Origin: a bacterium
GTDB taxonomy: Bacteria; Bdellovibrionota_C; UBA2361; RFPC01
Direction of reading: 5' to 3'
Assembly: GCA_030431715.1 (NCBI GenBank)
Contig: JAUIIO010000019.1
Coordinates: forward strand, 1 to 64,000
Length of the DNA: 64,000 nucleotides
The notes beneath the pieces were generated by a model, which did no database searches, was not told where the DNA came from, and saw only the letters and a list, made by a program, of their open reading frames with translations. Of this stretch, positions 27,037-36,665 are shown piece by piece (the stretch's first letter is position 1; the number at the start of each line of letters is the position of its first letter). A program made the translations under genes and the position numbers.

Positions 27037-27122
27037 CCTTGTCCTATTCCTTGTCCAATATAGAGATAGATATCAGTTTTTTTGTTATGGAGCAGGGCAA
27101 GGACTAGGAGCAGGACAAGGAG
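27031..27122. repeat. Short inverted CAAGGA/GCAGGA repeat pair
   Basis: The left block CCTTGACCTTGTCCTATTCC (from 27031) and the right block (27089-27122, containing GGACTAGGAGCAGGACAAGG) are built from the same CAAGG and CAGGA words in opposite orientation around a T-rich spacer. A very similar pair is at 31911-31942 and 32121-32148. The right block also provides the Shine-Dalgarno AAGGAG for the next gene. Confidence 0.6.
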
Positions 27123-27128
27123 TTATCG

Positions 27129-28175
27129 TTGAAAATTTTAGATCGTGAAGAAATCATAAAAAAGTCTACAGGACTGCGTTCTGAAGGCAAGAAGATTGGT
27201 TTTACCTCAGGGGTGTTTGATATCCTACATCCCGGTCATGTTGATTATCTTGAAAAGGCTAAGAGCCATTGTGATGTGCTGGTTATAGGCCTTAATGCTG
27301 ATAGCTCAGTTAAGAAGCTCGGAAAGGGCGATCTTCGGCCTGTGAACGATGCGGAGGCGCGGGCTGCTGTTCTGGCAGGACTCTCGGCGGTAGATTTTAT
27401 ATTTATTTTTGAAGAGTCAAACAACAATACAAATATTGAGCTCCTTAAGCCTGATGTCTATCTCAAGGCTGGGGACTACACAAAGGATAAGCTCTCTTCA
27501 GCACCTATCGTTGAGTCCTATGGTGGCAGAGTTGAGATTATTCCTTTTCTTAAAGGTTATTCTACGACTGATACTATAGGTAAAATTGTAGATCATTACG
27601 GCTTACAGATGGCCGCATATGTCGAAAAAGAGGCTCCTGAGCGTAAGCCTGCAGTCTTTTTAGACCGGGATGGGACTATATGTAAGCACGTTGACTATCT
27701 TCATGAGCCTGAAAAATTTGAGTTTTTGCCCGACGCGCTTGAGGGAATGAAGATGTTTGCTGATGCCGGTTACCGTGTCGTCATCGTGACAAACCAGCCC
27801 GGAATTGGGATGGGGTATTTCACAAAAGAGGATTTCTACCGCGTAAATAAGGAGATGCTCAAAGGATGTGCTGGTGCTGGGGTTATGGTGGATAAGATTT
27901 ATTTCTCCCCTTACAGCAAGGCGGATGCGACGGCTTGTCGCAAGCCGGGGACCGCGCTCTTAGACCGAGCGGTTGAGGATCTCAATCTTGACCTTCGTGC
28001 CAGTGTTGTTATTGGCGATATGACCTCTGATGTACAGCTAGCAAACAATGCTGGATGTCACTCAGTCCTTGTTCTTACTGGTCAGGCAGGTGCTGACAAG
28101 CTCTACGACGCAAAGCCGGAGTATACTGCCACAAGTCTTAAAGACGCTGCGGAACAATTTTTATCCGGGAGGTGA
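27129..28175 (+). CDS. Fused heptose-type adenylyltransferase and HAD phosphatase (HldE-C/GmhB-like)
   Basis: This 348-residue two-domain protein has residues 1-~160 as a cytidylyltransferase-like domain with the H34-P-G-H37 motif ('GVFDILHPGHVDYL') and 'YSTTDTIGKI' at its end, as in HldE C-terminal domain/RfaE2. Residues ~172-348 form a HAD phosphatase of the GmhB/HisB-N type: 'AVFLDRDGT' (D179-x-D181), 'VIVTNQPGIGMG' and 'VVIGDMTSDVQLANNAGC'. In heptose activation GmhB removes the C7 phosphate and RfaE2 adenylates C1, so the fusion would join two non-consecutive steps of one pathway. The zinc-binding Cys cluster of classical GmhB is reduced to one Cys ('ACRKPG'). TTG start with a strong AAGGAG. 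No kinase or isomerase gene is nearby. Confidence 0.85.
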   Translation: MKILDREEIIKKSTGLRSEGKKIGFTSGVFDILHPGHVDYLEKAKSHCDVLVIGLNADSSVKKLGKGDLRPVNDAEARAAVLAGLSAVDFIFIFEESNNNTNIELLKPDVYLKAGDYTKDKLSSAPIVESYGGRVEIIPFLKGYSTTDTIGKIVDHYGLQMAAYVEKEAPERKPAVFLDRDGTICKHVDYLHEPEKFEFLPDALEGMKMFADAGYRVVIVTNQPGIGMGYFTKEDFYRVNKEMLKGCAGAGVMVDKIYFSPYSKADATACRKPGTALLDRAVEDLNLDLRASVVIGDMTSDVQLANNAGCHSVLVLTGQAGADKLYDAKPEYTATSLKDAAEQFLSGR

Positions 28176-28176
28176 G

Positions 28177-29073
28177 TTGAAGGTTCTCCTCACAGGCGCT
28201 ACTGGATACCTAGGGCAGTTTCTTGTCAGGGCTCTTCTTGATAAAGAACATCAGGTCGTCACTCTTGGGCGTCGTGCGTTGCCTGATGGTTTGGGTCAGG
28301 CGATAGAGCACATTTCTCTCAGTGCAGATAGGTCAGCGATTCCAGGTCAAATAGAACTTACTCGTCCCGATGTTGTTATTCACACCGCGGCAGTGGCGTC
28401 AGCCGGTGTCTGTGAGGATGAGCCAGATCTTGCGGACGATTTTAATTTTAAGTTCACAGCAGATCTTTCCAACATCGCATCTGAACTGGGAATACGGATG
28501 GTCTACACTTCAACAGACCTTGCATTTGAGGGGATCAGAGACTGTCCTCTAGATGGCATCCCGGCTGATTTTTCGCCTTGTCCTCTGTCGGTGTACGCAC
28601 GCTCGAAAGTAAGAGGCGAGCAGGCTGTGCTTGGGTACGAGAAGGGGATAGTTGCACGTTTGTCTCTTCTATTTGGTCCCCCCGCTCCATATGATGGTAA
28701 AAGTGGTCCAGCCGGGTGGATGATTGAGGCTTTGAAGCAGCGGCGTGAGCTCACGCTCTTTGAGGATGAATGGAGAGCTCCTGTATATGTGGGGGATGCC
28801 GCCAATTTTCTCGTTATGCTGGCTCTTGGAGATCCTCAGCGGCGAATATATCATATTTCAGGCCCGGAGAGGCTCTCAAGAGTAGAGATGGGTGAAAAGT
28901 TAGCGAATCTTTTGGGGGCAGATCGTAGTCTTATTACTAGGCGATTGCGCCGAGACGTTTCAAGCCGGCCAGTTCGGCCAGCTGACGTCTCTCTCAGTAG
29001 TAGCGAGTTCTGTGCTGAGTTTAAGGCGCAGCCTAAAGCCATCGAGGAAGCTCTGGACGGCTTAATCTGCTAG
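28177..29073 (+). CDS. NAD-dependent epimerase/reductase (RmlD-like extended SDR)
   Basis: This SDR protein begins with the glycine motif 'KVLLTGATGYLGQFLVRAL'. It has 'PDVVIHTAAVASAGVCE', the Ser/Thr strand 'MVYTSTDLAFEG' and the catalytic Tyr-x3-Lys in 'VYARSKVRGE', and it most resembles the RmlD/NAD(P)-dependent sugar reductase branch. I place the start at TTG 28177 (298 residues), one base after the stop of the upstream gene. GGGAGG lies 5 bases before it and the Rossmann strand follows directly. Upstream starts as far as 28048 would only translate the neighbour out of frame. The substrate is probably a nucleotide sugar. Confidence 0.8.
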   Translation: MKVLLTGATGYLGQFLVRALLDKEHQVVTLGRRALPDGLGQAIEHISLSADRSAIPGQIELTRPDVVIHTAAVASAGVCEDEPDLADDFNFKFTADLSNIASELGIRMVYTSTDLAFEGIRDCPLDGIPADFSPCPLSVYARSKVRGEQAVLGYEKGIVARLSLLFGPPAPYDGKSGPAGWMIEALKQRRELTLFEDEWRAPVYVGDAANFLVMLALGDPQRRIYHISGPERLSRVEMGEKLANLLGADRSLITRRLRRDVSSRPVRPADVSLSSSEFCAEFKAQPKAIEEALDGLIC

Positions 29074-29204
29074 TTATTGCTATTTTTAAGTGATCTTAGG
29101 AATCGATTGTAGTAAGTAAACTTATAGTGGCGTAGTATTAACTGGCAAGCGATGTCCGCCGATAGCTAAGAAGATTTTAAACATATACCTTACAGGAGAT
29201 TGCC

Positions 29205-29825
29205 GTGGGATTCTGGTCTGGAAACGAAAATCAAAATGATAAAAATACCTCTGCGCTTGATAAGCCCTCTGTTGTTTCCGGAGCTGATACGCCAGCCACT
29301 GTAAGTGTTGGCTCAACATCGACCACTGCAATGAAGAATAAGGCCGGGCTTGATAAGTTCGGAAAGGTGAGATCGGCGCTTAGTGAGGGAACAGTTATCC
29401 AAGGGAAGTTAAGTTTTGACACTCCTGTTCGCATTGATGGGAAGCTTAGCGGAGAAGTTTATTCTACGAGTGCTCTTATCGTCGGAGAGGGCGGTGAGAT
29501 TGATGCGGATGTTCAGGCCGAGTCTCTTATCATCTTAGGGCAGGTAAAAGGCACGGTTCAGGTCTCTGGGCGTGTTGAGCTTTTAGAAGGCGGACGGCTT
29601 GAGGGTGATGTGAAAACCCCGGTGCTGGTTATTCAAGAGAATACAGTTTTTGAAGGAAACTGCACTATGGGAAAGTCGCCCGAGCGCGTGCAGGTGAAGT
29701 CAACGGACATCAAGAAGAAGGCTGAAGACCAGAAGCCTGAAGAGAAGCAAGAAGCGTCTGCTACTAAAGAGCCGGAGAAAGACAAGAAGGCACCAGCCGG
29801 CCAGCACGAAGCCCGAGTGCACTAA
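29205..29825 (+). CDS. Bactofilin (polymer-forming cytoskeletal protein)
   Basis: This 206-residue protein has the central bactofilin beta-helix domain at ~65-145 ('VRIDGKLSGEVYSTSALIVG', 'EIDADVQAESLIILGQVKG', 'LEGGRLEGDVKTP'). It is flanked by a disordered Ser/Thr-rich N-terminus and a Lys/Glu-rich C-terminal tail ending '...AGQHEARVH'. Bactofilins self-assemble at the inner membrane and help local wall synthesis, stalk formation or cell shape. GTG start with CAGGAGA ~7 bases upstream. It lies 5 kb from the mre operon. Confidence 0.93.
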   Translation: MGFWSGNENQNDKNTSALDKPSVVSGADTPATVSVGSTSTTAMKNKAGLDKFGKVRSALSEGTVIQGKLSFDTPVRIDGKLSGEVYSTSALIVGEGGEIDADVQAESLIILGQVKGTVQVSGRVELLEGGRLEGDVKTPVLVIQENTVFEGNCTMGKSPERVQVKSTDIKKKAEDQKPEEKQEASATKEPEKDKKAPAGQHEARVH

Positions 29826-29954
29826 GAATTACTACAGAGGTTCACTTCCTCTGACGCAATTGAAATATCGCACAAGCAATATCGATGGATCGAATACGTA
29901 GTTCGATCTTCACGATGAAAATTTATTATAATTTAATAACGAGTGTGTTTAGCT
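29826..29954. other. Convergent intergenic region, two weak hairpins
   Basis: Between the 3' ends of bactofilin and rplS are two short inverted repeats: CAGAGG/CCTCTG at about 29835-29853, and GATCGAA/TTCGATC at 29888-29894 and 29902-29908. Neither is followed by a T-tract on either strand, so terminator function is possible but weakly supported. Confidence 0.3.
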
Positions 29955-30356
29955 CTAGCTCTCTGACTTTTCAGTTACGTCGCTGTGCTCTTTAGCGAAA
30001 GTAACCTTGGTCTTAATGCGAGCAGCTTTACCACGTAGTGGTCTGAGATAGAAAAGCCTTGCTCGTCTAACTGAGCCTTCGCGTGTAACTTCAATCTTCT
30101 CTATGCGAGGGCTGTGAAGAGGGAAGGTTCTCTCAACGCCAATGTTGTAAGAAACTTTGCGAACGGTAAATGTCGCATCAGCACGATTAGACTTTTTACT
30201 CTTTTTGATTACAACGCCTTCAAATACCTGAATACGTTCTTTAGAGCCCTCTACGATTCTGGCGTGAACTTTCACGGAGTCTCCTGTTCGGAACTCTGGG
30301 ATATCAGTTCTAATCTGGCTTTCTTCGACCTTTTTAAGAATTGCGGTAATAGACAT
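29955..30356 (-). CDS. rplS: 50S ribosomal protein L19
   Basis: This 133-residue protein matches L19, which sits at the 30S/50S interface: '[20 protein letters not shown]', '[11 protein letters not shown]' and '[20 protein letters not shown]', a little longer than the ~115 residues usual because of the C-terminal tail. AAGGAAG lies ~9 bases before the ATG. The usual partners rpsP, rimM and trmD are not beside it, so the gene has been separated from that operon. It is divergent from the rod-shape operon across a 176-bp gap. Confidence 0.97.
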   Translation of the reverse strand: MSITAILKKVEESQIRTDIPEFRTGDSVKVHARIVEGSKERIQVFEGVVIKKSKKSNRADATFTVRKVSYNIGVERTFPLHSPRIEKIEVTREGSVRRARLFYLRPLRGKAARIKTKVTFAKEHSDVTEKSES

Positions 30357-30454
30357 CTTTCAATCTTCCTTGTATCGTTGTCTCTGATGTCGCATGTTAA
30401 GCTGCACGTAGCTTTTCGTGAGCTTTACTAGCGCTTTTTTCAATCGTATTCTAG

Positions 30455-30479
30455 TATACGTTACATCGAGCAACGTATA
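30455..30479. promoter_or_regulatory. Perfect 8-bp inverted repeat between rplS and the mre operon
   Basis: TATACGTT (30455-30462) and AACGTATA (30472-30479) form a perfect inverted repeat with a 9-base spacer. It lies ~100 bp upstream of the rplS start and ~55 bp upstream of the first gene of the rod-shape operon, the right place for an operator of a dimeric regulator. There is no direct evidence for a binding protein. Confidence 0.35.
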
Positions 30480-30532
30480 TTAGCGTGCACGCGAGATGAA
30501 AACAAGTACCCGGCGGAATTCATTACGAAAAT

Positions 30533-31899
<1,367 letters not shown>

Positions 31900-31910
31900 G
31901 TATACTGCCC

Positions 31911-32148
31911 ACCTGCTCCTATTCCTTGTCCTGCTCTTGCCCTATGTTCACAGGTGCCAGATTCGTCATTGCGAGGCGACGAAGCAATCTCATGACCTTA
32001 TGTAATGTACACGTGTTATCATGTTGGTTGTATCCGGAGATTGCTTCGTCGTTCGGTCTTAGACCTCATCTCCTCGCAATAACTTGCATATTTAGAGAAT
32101 GAAAGAGAAGTTTTTGGTGCAGGTATAGGTCAAGGTCAAGGAGCAGGA
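31911..32148. repeat. CAAGGA/GCAGGA repeat pair flanking a palindromic repeat
   Basis: The left block (31911-31942, CCTGCTCCTATTCCTTGTCC...) and the right block (32121-32148, GGTCAAGGTCAAGGAGCAGG at its end) are inverted versions of the words seen at 27031-27122. Between them lies the palindromic repeat copy at 31965-32083. The composite occupies nearly the whole mreB-mreC gap. Confidence 0.6.
31965..32083. repeat. GTCATTGCGAGG-family palindromic repeat, copy 2
   Basis: The left end GTCATTGCGAGGCGACGAAG and the right end CTTCGTCGTTCGGTC...CCTCGCAATAAC form an imperfect long inverted repeat around a 35-base centre. It is inserted between mreB and mreC and may separate or attenuate transcription within the operon. 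Confidence 0.8.
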
Positions 32149-32202
32149 GGGGTGGGGATGTCGGGACTGGTAAAGAGGAAGCTGGCACAGTATATATAAA
32201 CT

Positions 32203-33018
32203 ATGAGTGTTTACGTAGCGAGAAAGGCGCGAGCAATAACGGTCGCAGCGCTTCTTTTTGGGGTTTCTTTGTTCCTCACAGCATATAGTGCTCGTAATCC
32301 AGAGGTTGGTAAGATAGGCAGCGCAGTTATTTCCACTCTCCTTGCGCCACTACAGCACGCTTCCTCGTCAGCATCTTCATACGCCATCTCAATTTTAGAT
32401 TCCTACATTTATCTCGTGAATGTGAAGCAGACCAATGAGGCCCTTCAGGAGCAGCTAGATTCACTGCGTGCTGACCGAGTGAAGTATGAAGAGCTTGCCT
32501 TTGAGAATGCTGAGCTGAAAAATCTTTTGGAGTTTAAAAAAGAGAAAGAGCTTAATGGAGTTGTAGCTCGAGTGATTGGATTTGATTCATCGAACTGGAA
32601 GCATACAGTCACAATCAATAAGGGCAAGCTCGATGGAGTCATGGTGGGAGCTCCGGTGGTGAAGGAATATGGCACCGTTGGTCATGTCATCATTTCTGGA
32701 AATCATCATGCTCGCGTACTTTTGATTATTGATCATGAAAGTGCAGTTGATGTTTTAGTACAGAGAACGAGGGCACGTGGTCTTCTTGCTGGTCGTGGTA
32801 CGGATGGGTGCATCCTTGAGTTTGTGATGAAGGATGAAGACGCTCGTGCTGGCGATGTTGTGATCACATCGGGTATAGATGGAATTTACCCCAAGGGGCT
32901 TATGGTTGGCACCATAAATCAGGTCAATAATGAAACTCGCACTCTTTTTCAGGAAATATCTTTGACCCCGGCTGTGGACTTTGGTCGTCTTGAAAATGTA
33001 TTTGTTTTACTGCCGTAG
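32203..33018 (+). CDS. mreC: Rod shape-determining protein MreC
   Basis: This 271-residue bitopic protein has an N-terminal membrane helix ('ITVAALLFGVSLFLTAYSA'), a coiled-coil at ~70-115 ('TNEALQEQLDSLRADRVKYE') and the periplasmic beta-rich domain ('VVARVIGFDSSNWKHTVTIN', 'VVITSGIDGIYPKGLMVGTI'). It links MreB to PBP2 and regulates elongasome activity. It is 18 bp upstream of mreD. Confidence 0.97.
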   Translation: MSVYVARKARAITVAALLFGVSLFLTAYSARNPEVGKIGSAVISTLLAPLQHASSSASSYAISILDSYIYLVNVKQTNEALQEQLDSLRADRVKYEELAFENAELKNLLEFKKEKELNGVVARVIGFDSSNWKHTVTINKGKLDGVMVGAPVVKEYGTVGHVIISGNHHARVLLIIDHESAVDVLVQRTRARGLLAGRGTDGCILEFVMKDEDARAGDVVITSGIDGIYPKGLMVGTINQVNNETRTLFQEISLTPAVDFGRLENVFVLLP

Positions 33019-33036
33019 AGGAGATTTGGATTTTTT

Positions 33037-33540
33037 ATGTCGGATGTAAGATGGATACTAGTTGTTGTTTTATACTCACTTATTGCCTTCTTCTTGCAGG
33101 GGACACTCCTGCAGATTTTTTTGCCTATTTATCTAATCCCACATTTTAGCCTGCTTCTAGTAGTTTTTCTCGCCTTCTATGAGGTGTCGTCTCGAGGAGC
33201 TTTTTTGACCTTTCTCTGCGGATTACTCGTAGATATCGCTGCTGGCGGTGTGATTGGCCCTTCAGCAGCTGCAATGTTAATTGTCTATGGGGTACTCGCA
33301 GTTATTTCTGACCGCATCTTCGTTGAATCCGGGCTAGCTTCATTTACCGTGACATTCGCGTCGGTCGTGCTTTATCAGCTAGCTTACTTGGCGCTTGTGA
33401 CATCTTTGCGGCCATCGCTCTATGATACCTTGTTTGTTGCTCTGGGGCAGGGGTTTGTCACGGGGTTACTAGCACCAAAATTTTTCTATTTCTTTTTAAG
33501 AAAGCTCAAGTTCGCTTCCCGAAGAAGAGAGCTAATGTAA
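33037..33540 (+). CDS. mreD: Rod shape-determining protein MreD
   Basis: This 167-residue polytopic protein has five hydrophobic segments and family-typical 'IYLIPHFSLLLVVFLAFYE' and 'GFVTGLLAPKFFYFFLRKL'. It is the standard membrane partner of MreC in the elongasome. Position between mreC and mrdA confirms it, since the MreD sequence itself is poorly conserved. It is 12 bp from the PBP2 start. Confidence 0.93.
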   Translation: MSDVRWILVVVLYSLIAFFLQGTLLQIFLPIYLIPHFSLLLVVFLAFYEVSSRGAFLTFLCGLLVDIAAGGVIGPSAAAMLIVYGVLAVISDRIFVESGLASFTVTFASVVLYQLAYLALVTSLRPSLYDTLFVALGQGFVTGLLAPKFFYFFLRKLKFASRRRELM

Positions 33541-33552
33541 CGGGTACTGCTC

Positions 33553-35481
33553 ATGTATGCCTATGATAAAAGCCCGGTTAATTTGGCTCCGCGTGTTGTT
33601 GTTACGCTGATATTGCTTGTGCTTGCATTCCTTCTCCTTGTAGCAAGGCTCTGGTTTTTGCAAATTATGCGCGGGGATTATTATAAGCAGAGATCCGAAA
33701 ACAACCGGCTTAAAACGGTCTACATTCCTCCTCCCCGAGGTCATTTTTATGATAGAGAGGGTAAGATTCTGGTTAAAAATAGACCGGCCTTTAACATCGA
33801 GTTTGTCAGTGAACAGAGTTCTGATACGGACAAAACTATACGTGAGCTTTCGAGCATTACCGGAGTTGAGGCCGAGGAGCTTACAAAACAGCTTAAAAAT
33901 CAAAAAAGCAGAAGGAGATTTGAACCGAAGGTTCTTCTTCAAGATGTATCAAGAGATCTTGTAGCGAAAGTTGCTGCGCGTAGTACGCAGCTCCCCGGAG
34001 TTATCGTAAATTACTATCCAGCAAGGTGGTATTTGCACGGTGATTTCGCCTCGCATGTTATTGGGTATATCAGACAAATTAGCGATGCTGAGCTTCAGAG
34101 TCCGAAGTATGCCGGATATTATCAGCGTGGAGATCTTGTTGGGAAATATGGTCTTGAACGAAAGTGGGAACACTTTCTTCAAGGGAAGCGAGGATACCAA
34201 AAGGTTATCGTTAATGTGAGGGGGGTGCGGATAAAAGACCTCCCTGCAAAAGAAGCTGCTATTCCCGGACATAATATAACGCTTAACCTCGATTACGCAG
34301 TTCAAAAAGCAGCCGATGATGCTTTAAAGGATCAGGCCGGAGGGGTTGTTGCGATGAACCCCAAAACTGGCCAGATATACGCCATGGCTTCTAGCCCAAG
34401 GTTCGATCCGAACATGTTCACTGGTGAGATTTCAAAAGACCAATGGCAAGACCTCATAGCTGGGAGGGGGCGCAAACTCAATAACCGAGCTGCCCAGGGA
34501 GCGTATCCACCAGGGTCTGTTTTTAAACTTCTTATGGGAGCTGCAGGATTGTCAGAAGGGGTTATTACACCGCAAACCACAGTCCATTGCCCCGGGTATC
34601 TCTCTTTTGCTGGGAGACGTTACCACTGTCATAAGCGCTCAGGGCATGGAAGTGTCAATCTGTACAGTGCCATTGTACAGTCGTGTGATGTTTATTTTTA
34701 TGTTCTCGGACAACGACTCGGCGTCGATCGTATACATGACTATGCTTCGCGCTTCGGGCTCGGGGCCCCAACCGGTATCGAGCTTGTTCAAGAGAATCCT
34801 GGTCTCATTCCATCTACTAAGTGGAAACGTGAGCATTATAAGGGGACCGAGCAGGAGAAGTGGTTTCCAGGAGAGACGCTCTCGGTCTCTATTGGACAGG
34901 GGGCGAGCCTCGCTACCCCACTGCAAATGGCTGTTGCTATTAGTGCTCTCGTAAATGGTGGTAAGGTCATGAAGCCTCTTCTTGTGCAGGAACTGTCTGC
35001 TGCAATGGGAAGTTATCACGACTCTGATTTTCCGCCCAAAGTGCTTAAAGATACTGAGGTGGCAAGTGAGCATCTTGATAGTGTAAGAAAGGCGGCTGTT
35101 GGCGTTGTGAATGATGCAAGAGGGACAGGAAGGCGTTCTAAGCTTCCTGATGAATGGGGAATTACAGTAGCTGGTAAGACTGGTACATCGCAGGTAGTTG
35201 CTCTCTCGCGAAAAACAGATGACAAGAAAACAGAGCATCATGCGTGGTTTGTAGGATATGCCCCGGCGGAAGATCCAGAGATAGTGGTGTCAGCTCTCAT
35301 AGAGCATGGTGGGGGGGGTGGAAAAGTGGCTGCCCCGGTTGTTGGAGAAGTTCTTAAGGCATATTTTGAGAGAAGATTTGTTGAGCCTGAAGAAGGTACC
35401 GAAGAGAAACAGGAGCAGCCAGTAGTAGAGATTGAAGGAGAGCCTCAGGTACAGGCTGAAAAGAAGGAGGATCAGGAGTGA
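33553..35481 (+). CDS. mrdA: Penicillin-binding protein 2 (elongation transpeptidase)
   Basis: This 642-residue class B PBP has an N-terminal membrane helix (~12-36), a pedestal/dimerisation domain ('NNRLKTVYIPPPRGHFYDRE', 'VIGYIRQISDAEL') and a transpeptidase domain with S322-V-F-K325, SCD ('VQSCDVYFY') and K542-T-G-T545. It crosslinks lateral-wall peptidoglycan made by RodA. The Glu/Lys-rich C-terminal tail of ~35 residues is longer than in E. coli PBP2. The stop overlaps the rodA start by 4 bp. Confidence 0.97.
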   Translation: MYAYDKSPVNLAPRVVVTLILLVLAFLLLVARLWFLQIMRGDYYKQRSENNRLKTVYIPPPRGHFYDREGKILVKNRPAFNIEFVSEQSSDTDKTIRELSSITGVEAEELTKQLKNQKSRRRFEPKVLLQDVSRDLVAKVAARSTQLPGVIVNYYPARWYLHGDFASHVIGYIRQISDAELQSPKYAGYYQRGDLVGKYGLERKWEHFLQGKRGYQKVIVNVRGVRIKDLPAKEAAIPGHNITLNLDYAVQKAADDALKDQAGGVVAMNPKTGQIYAMASSPRFDPNMFTGEISKDQWQDLIAGRGRKLNNRAAQGAYPPGSVFKLLMGAAGLSEGVITPQTTVHCPGYLSFAGRRYHCHKRSGHGSVNLYSAIVQSCDVYFYVLGQRLGVDRIHDYASRFGLGAPTGIELVQENPGLIPSTKWKREHYKGTEQEKWFPGETLSVSIGQGASLATPLQMAVAISALVNGGKVMKPLLVQELSAAMGSYHDSDFPPKVLKDTEVASEHLDSVRKAAVGVVNDARGTGRRSKLPDEWGITVAGKTGTSQVVALSRKTDDKKTEHHAWFVGYAPAEDPEIVVSALIEHGGGGGKVAAPVVGEVLKAYFERRFVEPEEGTEEKQEQPVVEIEGEPQVQAEKKEDQE

Positions 35482-36623
35482 GTGTACGGAAAATTGTAGG
35501 GGTTACCTTTGATTGGCAGCTCCTCTTTGTGACACTTTTGATTCCATCACTAGGTCTCGGAATTCTCTATAGTGCAGGGTATGATCCTGATCTCAAAATT
35601 GATCTTTTTAGCCTGAATTCGATTATCATTAAGAGCCATGTGTTCTTGAAACAGCTCCTGTTTTTCGGTGCAGCCTTTGTGGCGATGTTGATCACCATGC
35701 TTATTCCGACAAGGTTCTGGCATCGTTATGCCTATTTGTTTTATTTTGGAGCTCTTCTCCTCTTATCTGCAGTTCTTGTTTACGGAACTATTTCAAACGG
35801 TTCCAGACGGTGGCTTTCGCTCGGAGCTTTTAATTTACAGCCTTCTGAGCTTATAAAAGTGTGTGTCATCCTTGTTATGGCCAGATATCTTTCAAAGACA
35901 CCGCCTCGGCATGGCCTGTATTCTTTGACTGAGCTTATTGTTCCAGCCCTCATTTTTTTATTGCCGATGTTGCTCATCTTTGTGCAGCCAGATCTTGGAA
36001 CGGCTTTGTCCGTTGGCGCCATCGGTGGGGCGATGGTGCTTTTTATGGGAGTTCGTAAGAAGATCTTGATCGCCTTTGCTCTCTTGGCTGTCGTTGGAGT
36101 GGGTGTTGCATGGAATAGCTTTCTCTTGCCATACCAGAAGGACAGGATAAGGGTGCTTTTTGATCCCGAATCTGATCCTCAGGGAAAAGGGTGGCAGATC
36201 ACACAATCCAAGATTGCAGTAGGCTCTGGAGAGCTTTTTGGAAAAGGATACCTGCAAGGGTCTCAGGCTCAGCTTGAATTTCTCCCGGAACGCACGACAG
36301 ACTTTATTTTTTGTGTGCTCTCTGAGGAATGGGGGTTTAGTGGTTCTGTTTTTGTGCTTGGGCTATATGCATTTCTTCTCTACCGTATGATGATGATAGT
36401 ATTACGAAGTAAAGATCTCTTTTCTGCATTGCTTGTTGTAGGGATCAGCGCTTTGATCTTTTTTCACATGTTCGTAAATATCGGAATGGTCATAGGCTAT
36501 CTGCCTATTGTGGGGCTACCTCTTCCAATGCTGAGTTATGGAGGATCTTCGCTTGTAACTATGCTCTTTGCTCTGGGAGTAGCGCTTGGGACCACTGTCA
36601 GAAGAAATCTTTATGTGTCTTAG
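35478..36623 (+). CDS. rodA: Peptidoglycan glycosyltransferase RodA (SEDS)
   Basis: This 381-residue SEDS-family protein has ten membrane helices. Landmarks are 'NGSRRWLSLGAFNLQPSELI', 'FVQPDLGTALSVGAIGG', 'ERTTDFIFCVLSEEWGFSG' and 'GLPLPMLSYGGSSLVTMLFA'. RodA polymerises lipid II during elongation with PBP2, encoded immediately upstream with a 4-bp overlap (GTGA). Confidence 0.97.
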   Translation: MSVRKIVGVTFDWQLLFVTLLIPSLGLGILYSAGYDPDLKIDLFSLNSIIIKSHVFLKQLLFFGAAFVAMLITMLIPTRFWHRYAYLFYFGALLLLSAVLVYGTISNGSRRWLSLGAFNLQPSELIKVCVILVMARYLSKTPPRHGLYSLTELIVPALIFLLPMLLIFVQPDLGTALSVGAIGGAMVLFMGVRKKILIAFALLAVVGVGVAWNSFLLPYQKDRIRVLFDPESDPQGKGWQITQSKIAVGSGELFGKGYLQGSQAQLEFLPERTTDFIFCVLSEEWGFSGSVFVLGLYAFLLYRMMMIVLRSKDLFSALLVVGISALIFFHMFVNIGMVIGYLPIVGLPLPMLSYGGSSLVTMLFALGVALGTTVRRNLYVS

Positions 36624-36665
36624 GGAAGTTATGCAATGGTTGGTTGAGGTGCGGGCATAATAAGG

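Noticed and set aside
28048..28176. Upstream extension of the SDR gene
   Set aside because: Those 43 codons overlap the fused adenylyltransferase/phosphatase gene, and a strong Shine-Dalgarno precedes TTG 28177.
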